64,000 bases of DNA, from contig NZ_KB849164.1 of NCBI RefSeq assembly GCF_000367925.1, positions 350,349-414,348 of the forward strand, read 5' to 3'. Below, piece by piece: positions 49,349 to 57,747 of the stretch; within the stretch, counting starts at the first letter, position 1, and every line of letters begins with the position of its first letter. The DNA is from Acinetobacter bohemicus ANC 3994. GTDB lineage: Bacteria; Pseudomonadota; Gammaproteobacteria; Pseudomonadales; Moraxellaceae. A model generated the notes under the pieces. That model worked only from the letters and a program-made list of their open reading frames with translations, ran no database searches and was not told the DNA's origin. Both the position numbers and the translations under genes were made by a program.

Positions 49349-50845
49349 TTAACGAAGGTAGTAAGTTTGAGTTTGATTGACATAGCTTTGAAATTGGTCA
49401 ATAGAGCCATGACTTTGCAATAAAGTTGCCAGTGACATGACATATTTATAGGCATTCAGTGCCATTTCACTTTTTAAACCAGTCAGAGTATTTTGTGCAT
49501 CAATCACTTGTGTGGCTGTGCCCATATCTTCTTTAAAAGACAGGGTTTGAATACGCAAATTTTCTTGCGCTGCTTGCATATTTTGTTGTAAAAGTTGATG
49601 ACTTTGTTGTGCCGTCGTCACTTCGCTATAGGACGTGTAAATAATATTTTCAATTTCCTGTTTAGTGCGTTCTGTCAGTAATTCAGAGGCATAGCGTTGT
49701 AATTCCGCGGCCTGAATATTTTTGTTTTTATCGACTCCTGAAAATAAATTATAGCGAGCGACCACACCGACAATCCAGTTTTGTTTATCATCTAGACTGT
49801 ATTCACCAAAGGCAAAAAGATTAGGTTTTTTTGCCGCACTTTGCACTTTTACATTGGCATTGGCCAGTTGTGTATCCATCTGCATTTTACGAATGAGGGA
49901 AGATTGATCTTGATAGGTTTTGAGTAAACCATTTAAAGATTGGCTTTGCGCAGAATTGACAAATAATGGGGTGCTCAGCTCAGTAATTTGGCTGCTTTGT
50001 AAAAGATTATTCAGTTGAAATAAGCTCGATTTGAGATTGGCTTCAGTATTTTGCTCCAGACGTTGCGCATTATTTTTTGCTACTTCAAATTGCATGCGTT
50101 GGCCTTTGCTAATAAAGCCCTGATTTTCCAGTTTGAGTGCATTGCTATAGTGCGTTTGCATGGCATTCAAATTGGAATGGCTTGAATTCAATAATTGCTT
50201 TTGCAGTTGCACATTAAAATAGGCTTGAATCAGTTCAAAACGTTGTACATCTTGTTGTTGTTTACTGCTCAGTTGACTACGTTCGGCTTTAATATTCGCC
50301 ACTTCTTTGGCACTCGAGGTTAAACCACCAGTATAAAGCGGCATCAGTATCGACACCGTTGGACGAACGACTTGATCTTCTAAAATTACATTTGCAGAAT
50401 CGGGAAATAAACCGACACCACTATGAATGGTTTGATTGATGCCTTCTTTTAACGGGTCCGAAATATTAGGCGGCAGGTTTTGTTGATTGATGCGGTCATT
50501 AATGCCCTGAGAAAGTGTTTGTTCCAAATTGTTTTTAAATGAATCTAGAGGAATATCCACTTCATTATGAAAAGCATAAGCCCTGACATTTAAATCGACA
50601 CGCGGTAGACCTAAACCTTTGACGGCTTCTGCTTCTAATTTGGCAGCTTGTTGTAAGGCTTGATTGGCTTGGGTGCTATATGAATCCGCTAAGACAGATT
50701 TTTCAGCTTGTGCATAGCTGATGCTTTGAGCAAGACTGATTGAACTTACAAATATGGAAGATGAAAAAATTAAAATTTGTACAAGCGGCTTTTTAATCAA
50801 GATATCTCGTTTAAAACCTGAAAAGGGCGGTGAACGCTGTAACAT
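49349..50845 (-). CDS. TolC-family outer membrane efflux protein
   Basis: The 498-residue trimeric outer-membrane channel is taken from the ATG at 50845 (MLQRSPPFSGFK), with GGAG eight bases upstream. It has a signal sequence (VQILIFSSSIFVSSISLAQ, no lipobox Cys) and two repeats of the outer-membrane efflux domain rich in Gln, Asn, Ala and Leu. Typical segments are ALQQAAKLEAEAVKGLGLPR, RPTVSILMPLYTGG and RYNLFSGVDKNKNIQAAELQ. It is the first gene of the four-gene export operon. The cargo is unknown. Confidence 0.88.
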   Translation of the reverse strand: MLQRSPPFSGFKRDILIKKPLVQILIFSSSIFVSSISLAQSISYAQAEKSVLADSYSTQANQALQQAAKLEAEAVKGLGLPRVDLNVRAYAFHNEVDIPLDSFKNNLEQTLSQGINDRINQQNLPPNISDPLKEGINQTIHSGVGLFPDSANVILEDQVVRPTVSILMPLYTGGLTSSAKEVANIKAERSQLSSKQQQDVQRFELIQAYFNVQLQKQLLNSSHSNLNAMQTHYSNALKLENQGFISKGQRMQFEVAKNNAQRLEQNTEANLKSSLFQLNNLLQSSQITELSTPLFVNSAQSQSLNGLLKTYQDQSSLIRKMQMDTQLANANVKVQSAAKKPNLFAFGEYSLDDKQNWIVGVVARYNLFSGVDKNKNIQAAELQRYASELLTERTKQEIENIIYTSYSEVTTAQQSHQLLQQNMQAAQENLRIQTLSFKEDMGTATQVIDAQNTLTGLKSEMALNAYKYVMSLATLLQSHGSIDQFQSYVNQTQTYYLR

Positions 50846-51001
50846 CGAATAGACTCTCCACATCGTAATTTTAATTATAAAGCATCATTTCATGATGTGT
50901 TTTGATATCGGTGACTGTCTTGTACGAGATGAGCCAAGCGTGAAAAACATAAATTTATCGATTATATTGTAGTTAATCTCATACATTTAAATAAATATAA
51001 G

Positions 51002-51667
51002 ATGGATTTACAAGTTAAACAGCCGAATAAATTTCCAGATGAATGTACGCTCAATCAAGCCATCGATCTTTTTTATCAGAAGAATGGTTTTGGGCCAATT
51101 GTTGGCGATCGTGAGCCTTTAACCGTAGGCGTGTATACCGGTTGTTTAATTGTCCCTATGCCAAACATCGGTGTACGCCATAAGTATTTAAAATATCATG
51201 ATATTCATCATATTTTAACAGGTTATACCGTGGGGCGTATTGGCGAAGGGGAAGTCAGTGCATGGGAGCTTGGAACGGGGTCAATGTTTAGCCATCCCAT
51301 ATTGGGCATTATGAATTTGATTGCACTGTCTACCGGATTTTTTTTAGCGCCTAGACGTATGGTGCATGCGTATAAGTTGGGTTTGAAAAGTTCAAACAAC
51401 TATGACTTAAAAACCCGAGTATGGTTAGATTCAAAGGCTGATGAGGTCACCATACGAGAGTTAACACAGTTTAAACTGGCACATAAACCCCAAATTTTTT
51501 TGTATTGGCTGCGTTGGATTGAATTTTCTGGGTATTTAACTTTAGCAATTTTAATTCATGCAATTGTGGTTATTCCTGCCTTAATTTTACGCATCGTGAG
51601 TTATTTACTCGCTGGTGAGCCATTCATTGACATTATTAAACCTGTCAAACGGTCAGATCTTTATTGA
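51002..51667 (+). CDS. Coq4-like protein
   Basis: The 221-residue protein contains YLKYHDIHHILTGY, followed exactly 11 residues after the last His by Glu: the HDxxH-X11-E zinc-ligand motif of COQ4, a ubiquinone-biosynthesis protein. After it comes SAWELGTGSMFSHPILG and a hydrophobic stretch (GIMNLIALSTGFFLAP), and near the C-terminus a membrane helix pair (SGYLTLAILIHAIVVIPALI). COQ4 family proteins assist coenzyme Q ring modification at the membrane. The gene is monocistronic and divergent from the export operon. The ribosome binding site is weak. Family is supported by the motif; function in this organism is inferred. Confidence 0.75.
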   Translation: MDLQVKQPNKFPDECTLNQAIDLFYQKNGFGPIVGDREPLTVGVYTGCLIVPMPNIGVRHKYLKYHDIHHILTGYTVGRIGEGEVSAWELGTGSMFSHPILGIMNLIALSTGFFLAPRRMVHAYKLGLKSSNNYDLKTRVWLDSKADEVTIRELTQFKLAHKPQIFLYWLRWIEFSGYLTLAILIHAIVVIPALILRIVSYLLAGEPFIDIIKPVKRSDLY

Positions 51668-51786
51668 AAATTTGACTTCAAATGTCCGACAGCATTGAAA
51701 TATTTTCAGGATAATTTACTGCAAGCACAGGTTATATGTGGTTAAATGCCATCATTTTATTGTGTTTCACTTTGAAAGGAAAAATC

Positions 51787-52866
51787 ATGCGCGCGTACAA
51801 TTTCTGTGCTGGTCCTGCTGCATTACCTACTGCCGTTTTAGAAAAAGCTCAAGCTGAAATGCTCGATTGGCATGGCAAAGGTCTTTCGATCATGGAAATG
51901 AGTCATCGTAGTAGTGACTATGTTGCTGTTGCAGAAAAAGCAGAAGCTGATTTGCGCAAATTGATGAACATTCCAGAGAACTATAAAGTATTGTTCTTAC
52001 AAGGCGGTGCTTCACTTCAATTCTCTGCCATTCCTTTAAACTTGTTGGGTAAAAATAATAAGGCAGATTATATCCATACCGGTATTTGGTCTGAAAAAGC
52101 GCTCAAAGAAGCACAACGCTATGGCGACATCAATGTCGTGGAAGCGGGCACCACCATTAACGGTAAATTAGCAATTACTGATCAAAGTCAGTGGAATTTA
52201 TCTGATGATGCTGCTTATGTACATTATGCAGAGAATGAAACGATTGGTGGTCTGCAATTTGCAAGTGTACCTGACGTGAATGCGCCGTTAGTTTCAGATT
52301 TATCTTCAAGCATTCTTTCAGCGCCGATTGATGTATCTAAATTTGGTTTAATTTATGCGGGTGCTCAAAAGAATATTGGGCCTGCTGGTTTAACTTTGGT
52401 CATTATTCGTGAAGACTTACTTGATCAAGCGAAACCTGAAATTCCAAGTATTTTGAAATATTCTGCCCAAGCGAAGAATGATTCAATGGTCAATACACCA
52501 TCGACTTATGCTTGGTACTTATCAGGCTTAGTGTTTGAGTGGTTACTAGAAAATGGCGGTGTGGATGCCATGCATAAAGTCAACCTTGCAAAAGCAAACT
52601 TACTTTATGGCTATATCGATGCAAGCGATTTCTATGCCAACCCAATTGCTGTTCCAAACCGTTCAATTATGAATGTGCCGTTTACTTTGGCAAATGCTGA
52701 TTTAGAGAAATTGTTCTTGAAAGAAGCAGAAGCAAACCATTTGCTTAACTTGGCAGGTCACCGTTCAGTCGGTGGTATGCGTGCCAGTATTTATAATGCG
52801 GTGCCTTTAGAAGGCGTGCAAGCATTGGTTAACTTTATGGATGATTTTGCAAAACGCAATGGTTAA
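51787..52866 (+). CDS. serC: Phosphoserine aminotransferase
   Basis: SerC makes 3-phosphoserine from 3-phosphohydroxypyruvate, and also acts in PLP synthesis downstream of PdxB, whose gene is in this window. The 359 residues start at the ATG at 51787 (MRAYNFCAGPAALPTAVLEKA) with AAGGA upstream; a longer start at 51736 is rejected. Visible: GLSIMEMSHRSSDY, VLFLQGGASLQF, SDLSSSILS and the PLP lysine in YAGAQKNIGPAG, with GHRSVGGMRASIYN at the end. Confidence 0.97.
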   Translation: MRAYNFCAGPAALPTAVLEKAQAEMLDWHGKGLSIMEMSHRSSDYVAVAEKAEADLRKLMNIPENYKVLFLQGGASLQFSAIPLNLLGKNNKADYIHTGIWSEKALKEAQRYGDINVVEAGTTINGKLAITDQSQWNLSDDAAYVHYAENETIGGLQFASVPDVNAPLVSDLSSSILSAPIDVSKFGLIYAGAQKNIGPAGLTLVIIREDLLDQAKPEIPSILKYSAQAKNDSMVNTPSTYAWYLSGLVFEWLLENGGVDAMHKVNLAKANLLYGYIDASDFYANPIAVPNRSIMNVPFTLANADLEKLFLKEAEANHLLNLAGHRSVGGMRASIYNAVPLEGVQALVNFMDDFAKRNG

Positions 52867-52877
52867 TCCCTGACACT

Positions 52878-52905
52878 AAAAAGCCCATCAAATGATGGGC
52901 TTTTT
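52878..52905 (+). terminator. serC terminator
   Basis: AAAAAGCCCATCA (52878-52890) and TGATGGGCTTTTT (52893-52905) are perfectly complementary. The T-run is in the right arm. Confidence 0.92.
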
Positions 52906-52953
52906 GCTATTTATTGAAATGAGTTTGGTGAAAATCAGTCTAGTAAAATAAGG

Positions 52954-53094
52954 TCAGAGAATAAAGTGGTGTAAAAGATAGGCAGACATAAACATGCCCA
53001 ATACAAAAAACAGACATGAAATTGAGTCTAACTGGAAACGTGTGCTGATTTGATGCTCAACGTGTTGTATATTTTCTTCTTGTAAGATTTTCAT
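52954..53094 (-). CDS. Unannotated 46-residue membrane protein
   Basis: In the 446-base gap between serC and the next gene, the minus strand carries an ATG at 53094 and a TGA at 52954-52956. The polar N-terminus (MKILQEENIQHVEHQISTRF) is followed by a single hydrophobic helix (SISCLFFVLGMFMSAYLLHH) ending HFIL. The design, a charged head and one helix near the C-terminus, is typical of small inner-membrane proteins. GGAATAG lies about 8 bases before the ATG, a weak ribosome binding site. Its 3' end faces the serC terminator. Function unknown. Confidence 0.55.
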   Translation of the reverse strand: MKILQEENIQHVEHQISTRFQLDSISCLFFVLGMFMSAYLLHHFIL

Positions 53095-53312
53095 GGGAAA
53101 TTCTATTCCGATTTATTTATCGTTAATTCCTATTGCTCGTTTGTATTTTTAGCATAAAAAATTGATTAAATAAAGTACTAGATTAAAACCTTTAAGTGTT
53201 ATCCAGTCTTGTGAATAAATTGAAGCTTTAATGCTCACCCCAATAAGTGAAATGGATATAAAAAGCAGCTAAATATGCGTGTTGATTATCATAATTGAGC
53301 TGCTTTTATAGA

Positions 53313-54245
53313 TTATTGTTTTTTAGCGTGAATATTGACTTGAATCCATAAGTTACCACGAATGAATTGACCAATCTGAAAGTCTTTGTGCGCTGCATTT
53401 TTGCTTGCAATACGAATCAGCGTTGCTTCTTGATCTTCATCATGAATCAGGGCAACGTCATAAAGCGTATATTCTTGCTCCATAAAGCGCATTGCAGTTT
53501 TACCGACAATATTGCCTTGGAACCAAGCTTCATCTTCTTGACCCATTTTTTCGCCATAAAGATAAGCCACCATTTTTGAAAAATCGACGGTTACGGGTTC
53601 TTTATCATCGTCCGATTTAGGTTCCCAAGCGTCAATTTGTTCTTGCAAATTGGCTGGGGCAATCCCGTTATTGGCAGCTAAAATATCATTTAAAGCACGG
53701 TGGTGTTTAATCGAAGCAGGATCATCAACCACCAATTGTTCATGGTTTGAAACAGCTTCCAGTTCATACGCCCAAGCATTGAATTGCGCAAGATAGTTTT
53801 GATCTTTTTCATATTGCTCATGATTGACGCTATATAAGCTATCAAAAGCATAGACAACAGTATTTGCACCTAAATTAAGCTGTAAGACGGCCTGTGTATT
53901 TGATTTACAGGTAATAATACGCTCAATCGTGGCATTCACTTTATAGGGGCTTTCAAAACTTGGAAATGCCGTTTTGACACATTGAGGTTTGTTGTTTTCA
54001 ACTGCAATCACTTGCGTGATTTTTACCGCAGCTTTGTTTGGTCCTTGAATTAACCATGTAGCTTCATCCATGTCCGATTCTTCTTTACACAAACCCATCG
54101 GCATAACAGGTGCATCTAGTGCTAAGCCAAGCCACTTAGGCACATCTGTACATGGATTATCTGTGAGTAAATTCCAATGTTCGACATGGCTGCCAAAGTT
54201 CTGATCTTCAATGGTGATAATTTCTGGTCTATTTTGATTTTTCAT
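53313..54245 (-). CDS. Protein of unknown function (310 residues)
   Basis: The gene starts at the ATG at 54245 (MKNQNRPEIITIEDQNFGSH); a GTG two codons upstream is possible. The protein is soluble and acidic, with no signal peptide, so cytoplasmic. The N-terminal half is beta-rich (ATWLIQGPNKAAVKITQVI, VNATIERIITCKSNTQAVL). A helical middle follows (HEQYEKDQNYLAQFNAWAYE), and the C-terminal part has YLYGEKMGQEDEAWFQGNIV and FIRGNLWIQVNIH. I do not recognise the family. It is monocistronic, with 267 upstream bases that hold no other gene. No function is claimed. Confidence 0.75.
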   Translation of the reverse strand: MKNQNRPEIITIEDQNFGSHVEHWNLLTDNPCTDVPKWLGLALDAPVMPMGLCKEESDMDEATWLIQGPNKAAVKITQVIAVENNKPQCVKTAFPSFESPYKVNATIERIITCKSNTQAVLQLNLGANTVVYAFDSLYSVNHEQYEKDQNYLAQFNAWAYELEAVSNHEQLVVDDPASIKHHRALNDILAANNGIAPANLQEQIDAWEPKSDDDKEPVTVDFSKMVAYLYGEKMGQEDEAWFQGNIVGKTAMRFMEQEYTLYDVALIHDEDQEATLIRIASKNAAHKDFQIGQFIRGNLWIQVNIHAKKQ

Positions 54246-54518
54246 ATTCACAATTGATGTTGGGTTGTATTTGTATATTAAATCGAGGGTTATTTTAAAA
54301 TTTCAAGTCACCCAGACTAAATTTAACCATCAAAGTAAGTGAAATAGAGCAAATACCTTGAATTAAGCTCACTTAGGCAGCAATCGTTTGGCGCTAAAAA
54401 ATGTTATTTTGCTAAATTGAGCTAAAAGAGCCGAATGGATTAAGTGGATTTATCCATCATCTTGTCATATGGAATTTGTTAAACTAAGTGTTCGTCTTAT
54501 TCTTGTTATGGATGCTTT

Positions 54519-54989
54519 GTGCTGCCATTTAAACTTTGGGTCGATGCCGATGCATTGCCTAAAATTCTACGTGAAGTCATTCTTCGTGCTTCAGATCGTT
54601 ATCAATTAGAAGTCACTTTTGTGGCCAACCAAAATGTCGGGATTACACCTTCGGTACGGATTAACTCCATTCAAGTGATGAGTGGGGCGGATGCCGCAGA
54701 TAAAGAAATTATCGAACGCATGAAAGAGCATGATATTGTGATGACACAAGACATTCCTTTGGCGGCACAGGTGATTGAAAAGGGCGGAATTGCGATTCAT
54801 CCACGCGGTGAGGTTTATACCACAGCCAATGTAAAAGCCCGTCTGCATTTACGTGATTTTATGGATTCTTTACGCGGGGCAGGTGTAAACACGGGTGGCC
54901 CACCACCGATTTCTGAACGTGATAAACGTGAATTTTCCAGCTCACTCGATCAAACGATCCAAAAACAAAAACGTAAAACTGCACTTTAA
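54519..54989 (+). CDS. YaiI/YqxD (UPF0178) family protein
   Basis: The 156-residue protein starts at a GTG (54519, MLPFKLWVDADALPKILREV); nearby ATGs are out of frame. The WVDADALP and MTQDIPLAAQVIEKG segments (acidic PIN-like residues) and the C-terminal GAGVNTGGPPPISERDKREF are family signatures. The fold is predicted to be PIN-domain-like, so it may act on RNA, but no substrate is established. It lies 12 bases before the EamA-type exporter. Confidence 0.9.
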   Translation: MLPFKLWVDADALPKILREVILRASDRYQLEVTFVANQNVGITPSVRINSIQVMSGADAADKEIIERMKEHDIVMTQDIPLAAQVIEKGGIAIHPRGEVYTTANVKARLHLRDFMDSLRGAGVNTGGPPPISERDKREFSSSLDQTIQKQKRKTAL

Positions 54990-55001
54990 GCCGAGCCCAT
55001 T

Positions 55002-55913
55002 ATGCCTTCTCAAGCCAATATCGTGTCAACTTATGCCTTGTTGGTGTTTATTTGGGCCACAACGCCATTGGCAATAGTGTGGAGCGTCGCTGATCTACAT
55101 TTATTCTGGGCTTTGGTGCTGCGGTTTTTTATCGCTTTACCGCTGGCTATTATGTTGCTGCTGATACTGAAAGTTAAATTTCCAACGGATCAAATCTCTT
55201 GGCATAGCTATTTGGCGGGTTCATTTAGCTTAATGGGGTCTCAAATTTTTACCTATATTGCGACCAGTTATTTAAGTTCTGGGATTATTGCGTTGATGTT
55301 TGGTCTAGCCCCGATTATGGCTGGTCTGATTGGATATTTTGGCTTTAAACAGCGTTTAAGTCGTTTACAGTGGTTGGGTATGGTGATTGCTGTGGCTGGA
55401 TTGACGATCATTTGCTTTGGCGGTGAAAATCAACATATAAATCCGATTGGGATCGGTTTAATGTTGATGAGCGTATTTACCTATGCGTTATCCATTTTCT
55501 GGGTCAAAAAAGTCAATGCAAATATTGAGCCTGTGGCACAAGCAACGGGTTCAATTCTGGTTTCGACCATTGCAGCTATCTGTATTGTGCCCTTTATTTG
55601 GCAATATGCACCAACACATATTCCAGCTACAAAGTCTTTATTGGCGCTGATTTATACAGTGGTCATGGCATCACTGATTGCGATGTTCTGTTATTTTAAA
55701 TTGGTACAAAATATTCAAGCGACGACGTTATCGTTAACCACCGTCATGACCCCGATGATTGCTTTATTGATTGGTGCTGTTCTGAATCATGAATCATTGT
55801 CTGCAATGGTTTTTGTGGGGGCATTCATTTTGCTCTTTGGTTTGTTTATTTACTTCTATCGCGACCTTAAGGCGAGTCGAACACTCGCCCAGAAGATTAA
55901 ATCTAACCCTTAA
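55002..55913 (+). CDS. EamA/DMT family transporter
   Basis: The 303-residue inner-membrane protein has ten predicted helices in two EamA repeats. The first begins TYALLVFIWATTPLAIVWSV, and the second is centred on GIGLMLMSVFTYALSIFWVK. The helix pair TLSLTTVMTPMIALLIGAVL is typical of the family. Substrate, probably a small metabolite, is unknown. It is co-directional with the YaiI-type gene and convergent with the PilZ-like gene 5 bases away. Confidence 0.9.
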   Translation: MPSQANIVSTYALLVFIWATTPLAIVWSVADLHLFWALVLRFFIALPLAIMLLLILKVKFPTDQISWHSYLAGSFSLMGSQIFTYIATSYLSSGIIALMFGLAPIMAGLIGYFGFKQRLSRLQWLGMVIAVAGLTIICFGGENQHINPIGIGLMLMSVFTYALSIFWVKKVNANIEPVAQATGSILVSTIAAICIVPFIWQYAPTHIPATKSLLALIYTVVMASLIAMFCYFKLVQNIQATTLSLTTVMTPMIALLIGAVLNHESLSAMVFVGAFILLFGLFIYFYRDLKASRTLAQKIKSNP

Positions 55914-55918
55914 ATCTT

Positions 55919-56488
55919 TTAATCTTTATTTTTGCTTATAGAGATACATTCGGCAAGCTTGACGCGATCCTGTGGATGTAAGGTGATGAAATAGGCTCCT
56001 GTACGGGATTTACCATTTTCTTCTGTACGGCTATAGACCACTTGCGCAGTTGCAGCAATATGAAAGAAATTTTCCGGATGGCTTAAGGTTACGTGAATGT
56101 AAGTTCCTTCTTGAATGAGACGATCATTAAAAAAGCTGAATCCTGTTTCTGAAAAATTAACATCTTCTGGTACTGGTAACATGGATTGTACAATTGTGTC
56201 GTATAAGGAACCGGTAATAAGGTTTAATTTTTGGTTGAATAAGGATAAGATTCGAGCAATTTGTTGATCTCTTTCAGTTAATTGTTCTAATTCGTAGTTT
56301 AAGGCATGATCAAATTGATCTAATTCTGCGAGTAGTAGAAAATAACGTGGCAGCACAAAGTTAGGATCATAAGGGTCATTTAATGCGACATCATCAGAAA
56401 TAATCTGATAATTAATTCGCAAGGCAGCATCTATACGTGACATCACACGTCGTTCCATGTTGCCACTTTGATGCTGTAAATTTTCCAT
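55919..56488 (-). CDS. PilZ-domain-like protein
   Basis: The 189-residue cytoplasmic protein begins with MENLQHQSGNMERRVMSRID and has a helical middle (YELEQLTERDQQIARILSLF). The C-terminal beta-barrel-like part has VNFSETGFSFFNDRLIQEG, TYIHVTLSHPENFF and RTGAYFITLHPQDRVKL, the layout of a PilZ domain. The c-di-GMP signatures are imperfect: there is an RR near the N-terminus, and the DxSxxG motif reads NFSETG. It may therefore bind c-di-GMP weakly or not at all. It is divergent from lolC across 23 bases. Confidence 0.7.
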   Translation of the reverse strand: MENLQHQSGNMERRVMSRIDAALRINYQIISDDVALNDPYDPNFVLPRYFLLLAELDQFDHALNYELEQLTERDQQIARILSLFNQKLNLITGSLYDTIVQSMLPVPEDVNFSETGFSFFNDRLIQEGTYIHVTLSHPENFFHIAATAQVVYSRTEENGKSRTGAYFITLHPQDRVKLAECISISKNKD

Positions 56489-56511
56489 AATTATTCCTCG
56501 GACTAGATGGT

Positions 56512-57747
56512 ATGTTTAAACCAATCTCGCTGTATATAGGGTTGAGATATACCCGCGCACGGCGTAGTAACCACTTTATTTCTTTTATTGCGTTGGTTTC
56601 TATGATCGGTCTCACCTTAGGTGTGGCTGTACTCATTACAGTCTTATCTGTTATGAATGGTTTCGACCGAGAGTTGAAAAACCGTGTCTTAGGAATGATA
56701 CCTCAAGCTACTGTTTCTTCAACGCAAATTTTAACAAATTGGCCAGAACTTGCAAAAAAAATTGAGCAACACGAGCATGTCAAAGGCGTAGCGCCATTTA
56801 CCCAGTTACAAGGCATGCTGACCGCACAAGGGCAAGTGGCTGGAATTATGGTTTCAGGCATTGAACCTGAATATGAAAAGAAAGTTTCAATTATCCAAGA
56901 TCATATGGTTGAAGGCAGTATAGACCGTTTGAAAAAAGGTGAGTTTGGCATTGTTTTAGGTAAACAAATGACCGATTCGCTTGGTTTAGGACTGAATGAC
57001 AATATTACTTTAGTACTTCCTGAGGCAACACCGTCACCAGCAGGTGTGGTGCCACGTTTTAAACGCTTTAAAATTGTCGGTATTTTTAGTATTGGTGCAG
57101 AAGTGGATTCAATGATGGGCTATATCGCCTTGAATGATGCATCTACATTGTTACGTTTACCTGACGGTGCACAAGGTGTCCGTTTAAAACTGGATGATAT
57201 TTTCCTTGCACCCCAAGTTGCCGATGACATTGTGAAAGACTTACCTTCGAACTTTTATGCATCGAATTGGACTTTTACCCATGGTAATTTGTTTAGTGCC
57301 ATTCAGATGGAAAAAGCCATGGTGAGCTTGCTGCTATTTTTAATTGTTTTGGTTGCGGCATTTAATATTGTGTCATCGTTGGTCATGGTGGTGACGGATA
57401 AAAAATCAGACATTGCGATCTTACGTACACTGGGTGCTTCACCTTCAACTATTACCCGAATTTTTATGGTGCAAGGCACAATCATTGGTGTGATTGGTAC
57501 AGTCTCAGGTGCTATTTTGGGGATTATTTTTGCCTCAAGCATTAGTGGTTTTATTGGTTGGATCAATACCGCCTTTGGTTTGAACTTATTTGATGCCTAT
57601 TTCATTAACTACTTACCGTCTTATTTGCGTTGGCAAGATGTGGTGGTGATTGTTTGCTTATCCTTACTTTTAAGCTTCCTTGCGACAATTTATCCAGCAT
57701 TCCGTGCTGCCAAAACTCAACCCGCAGAGGCTTTACGTTATGAGTAA
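56512..57747 (+). CDS. lolC: Lipoprotein-releasing ABC transporter permease (LolC/LolE; probably LolF type)
   Basis: This inner-membrane permease releases mature lipoproteins to the chaperone LolA. The 411 residues have four helices and a large periplasmic loop. LolC/E features are FKPISLYIGLRYTRARRSNH, FISFIALVSMIGLTLGVAVL, TVLSVMNGFDRELKNRVLGM and IAILRTLGASPSTITRIFMV. Only one permease precedes lolD, whereas E. coli has lolC-lolD-lolE. This fits the LolDF arrangement, in which one permease forms a homodimer, known in some Gammaproteobacteria. The end overlaps lolD by 8 bases. Confidence 0.93.
   Translation: MFKPISLYIGLRYTRARRSNHFISFIALVSMIGLTLGVAVLITVLSVMNGFDRELKNRVLGMIPQATVSSTQILTNWPELAKKIEQHEHVKGVAPFTQLQGMLTAQGQVAGIMVSGIEPEYEKKVSIIQDHMVEGSIDRLKKGEFGIVLGKQMTDSLGLGLNDNITLVLPEATPSPAGVVPRFKRFKIVGIFSIGAEVDSMMGYIALNDASTLLRLPDGAQGVRLKLDDIFLAPQVADDIVKDLPSNFYASNWTFTHGNLFSAIQMEKAMVSLLLFLIVLVAAFNIVSSLVMVVTDKKSDIAILRTLGASPSTITRIFMVQGTIIGVIGTVSGAILGIIFASSISGFIGWINTAFGLNLFDAYFINYLPSYLRWQDVVVIVCLSLLLSFLATIYPAFRAAKTQPAEALRYE

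Noticed and set aside
57680..57739. Upstream start of lolD
   Set aside because: It lies inside the permease gene and adds 20 residues not found in LolD; MSNIVLEAKNI is the normal start.
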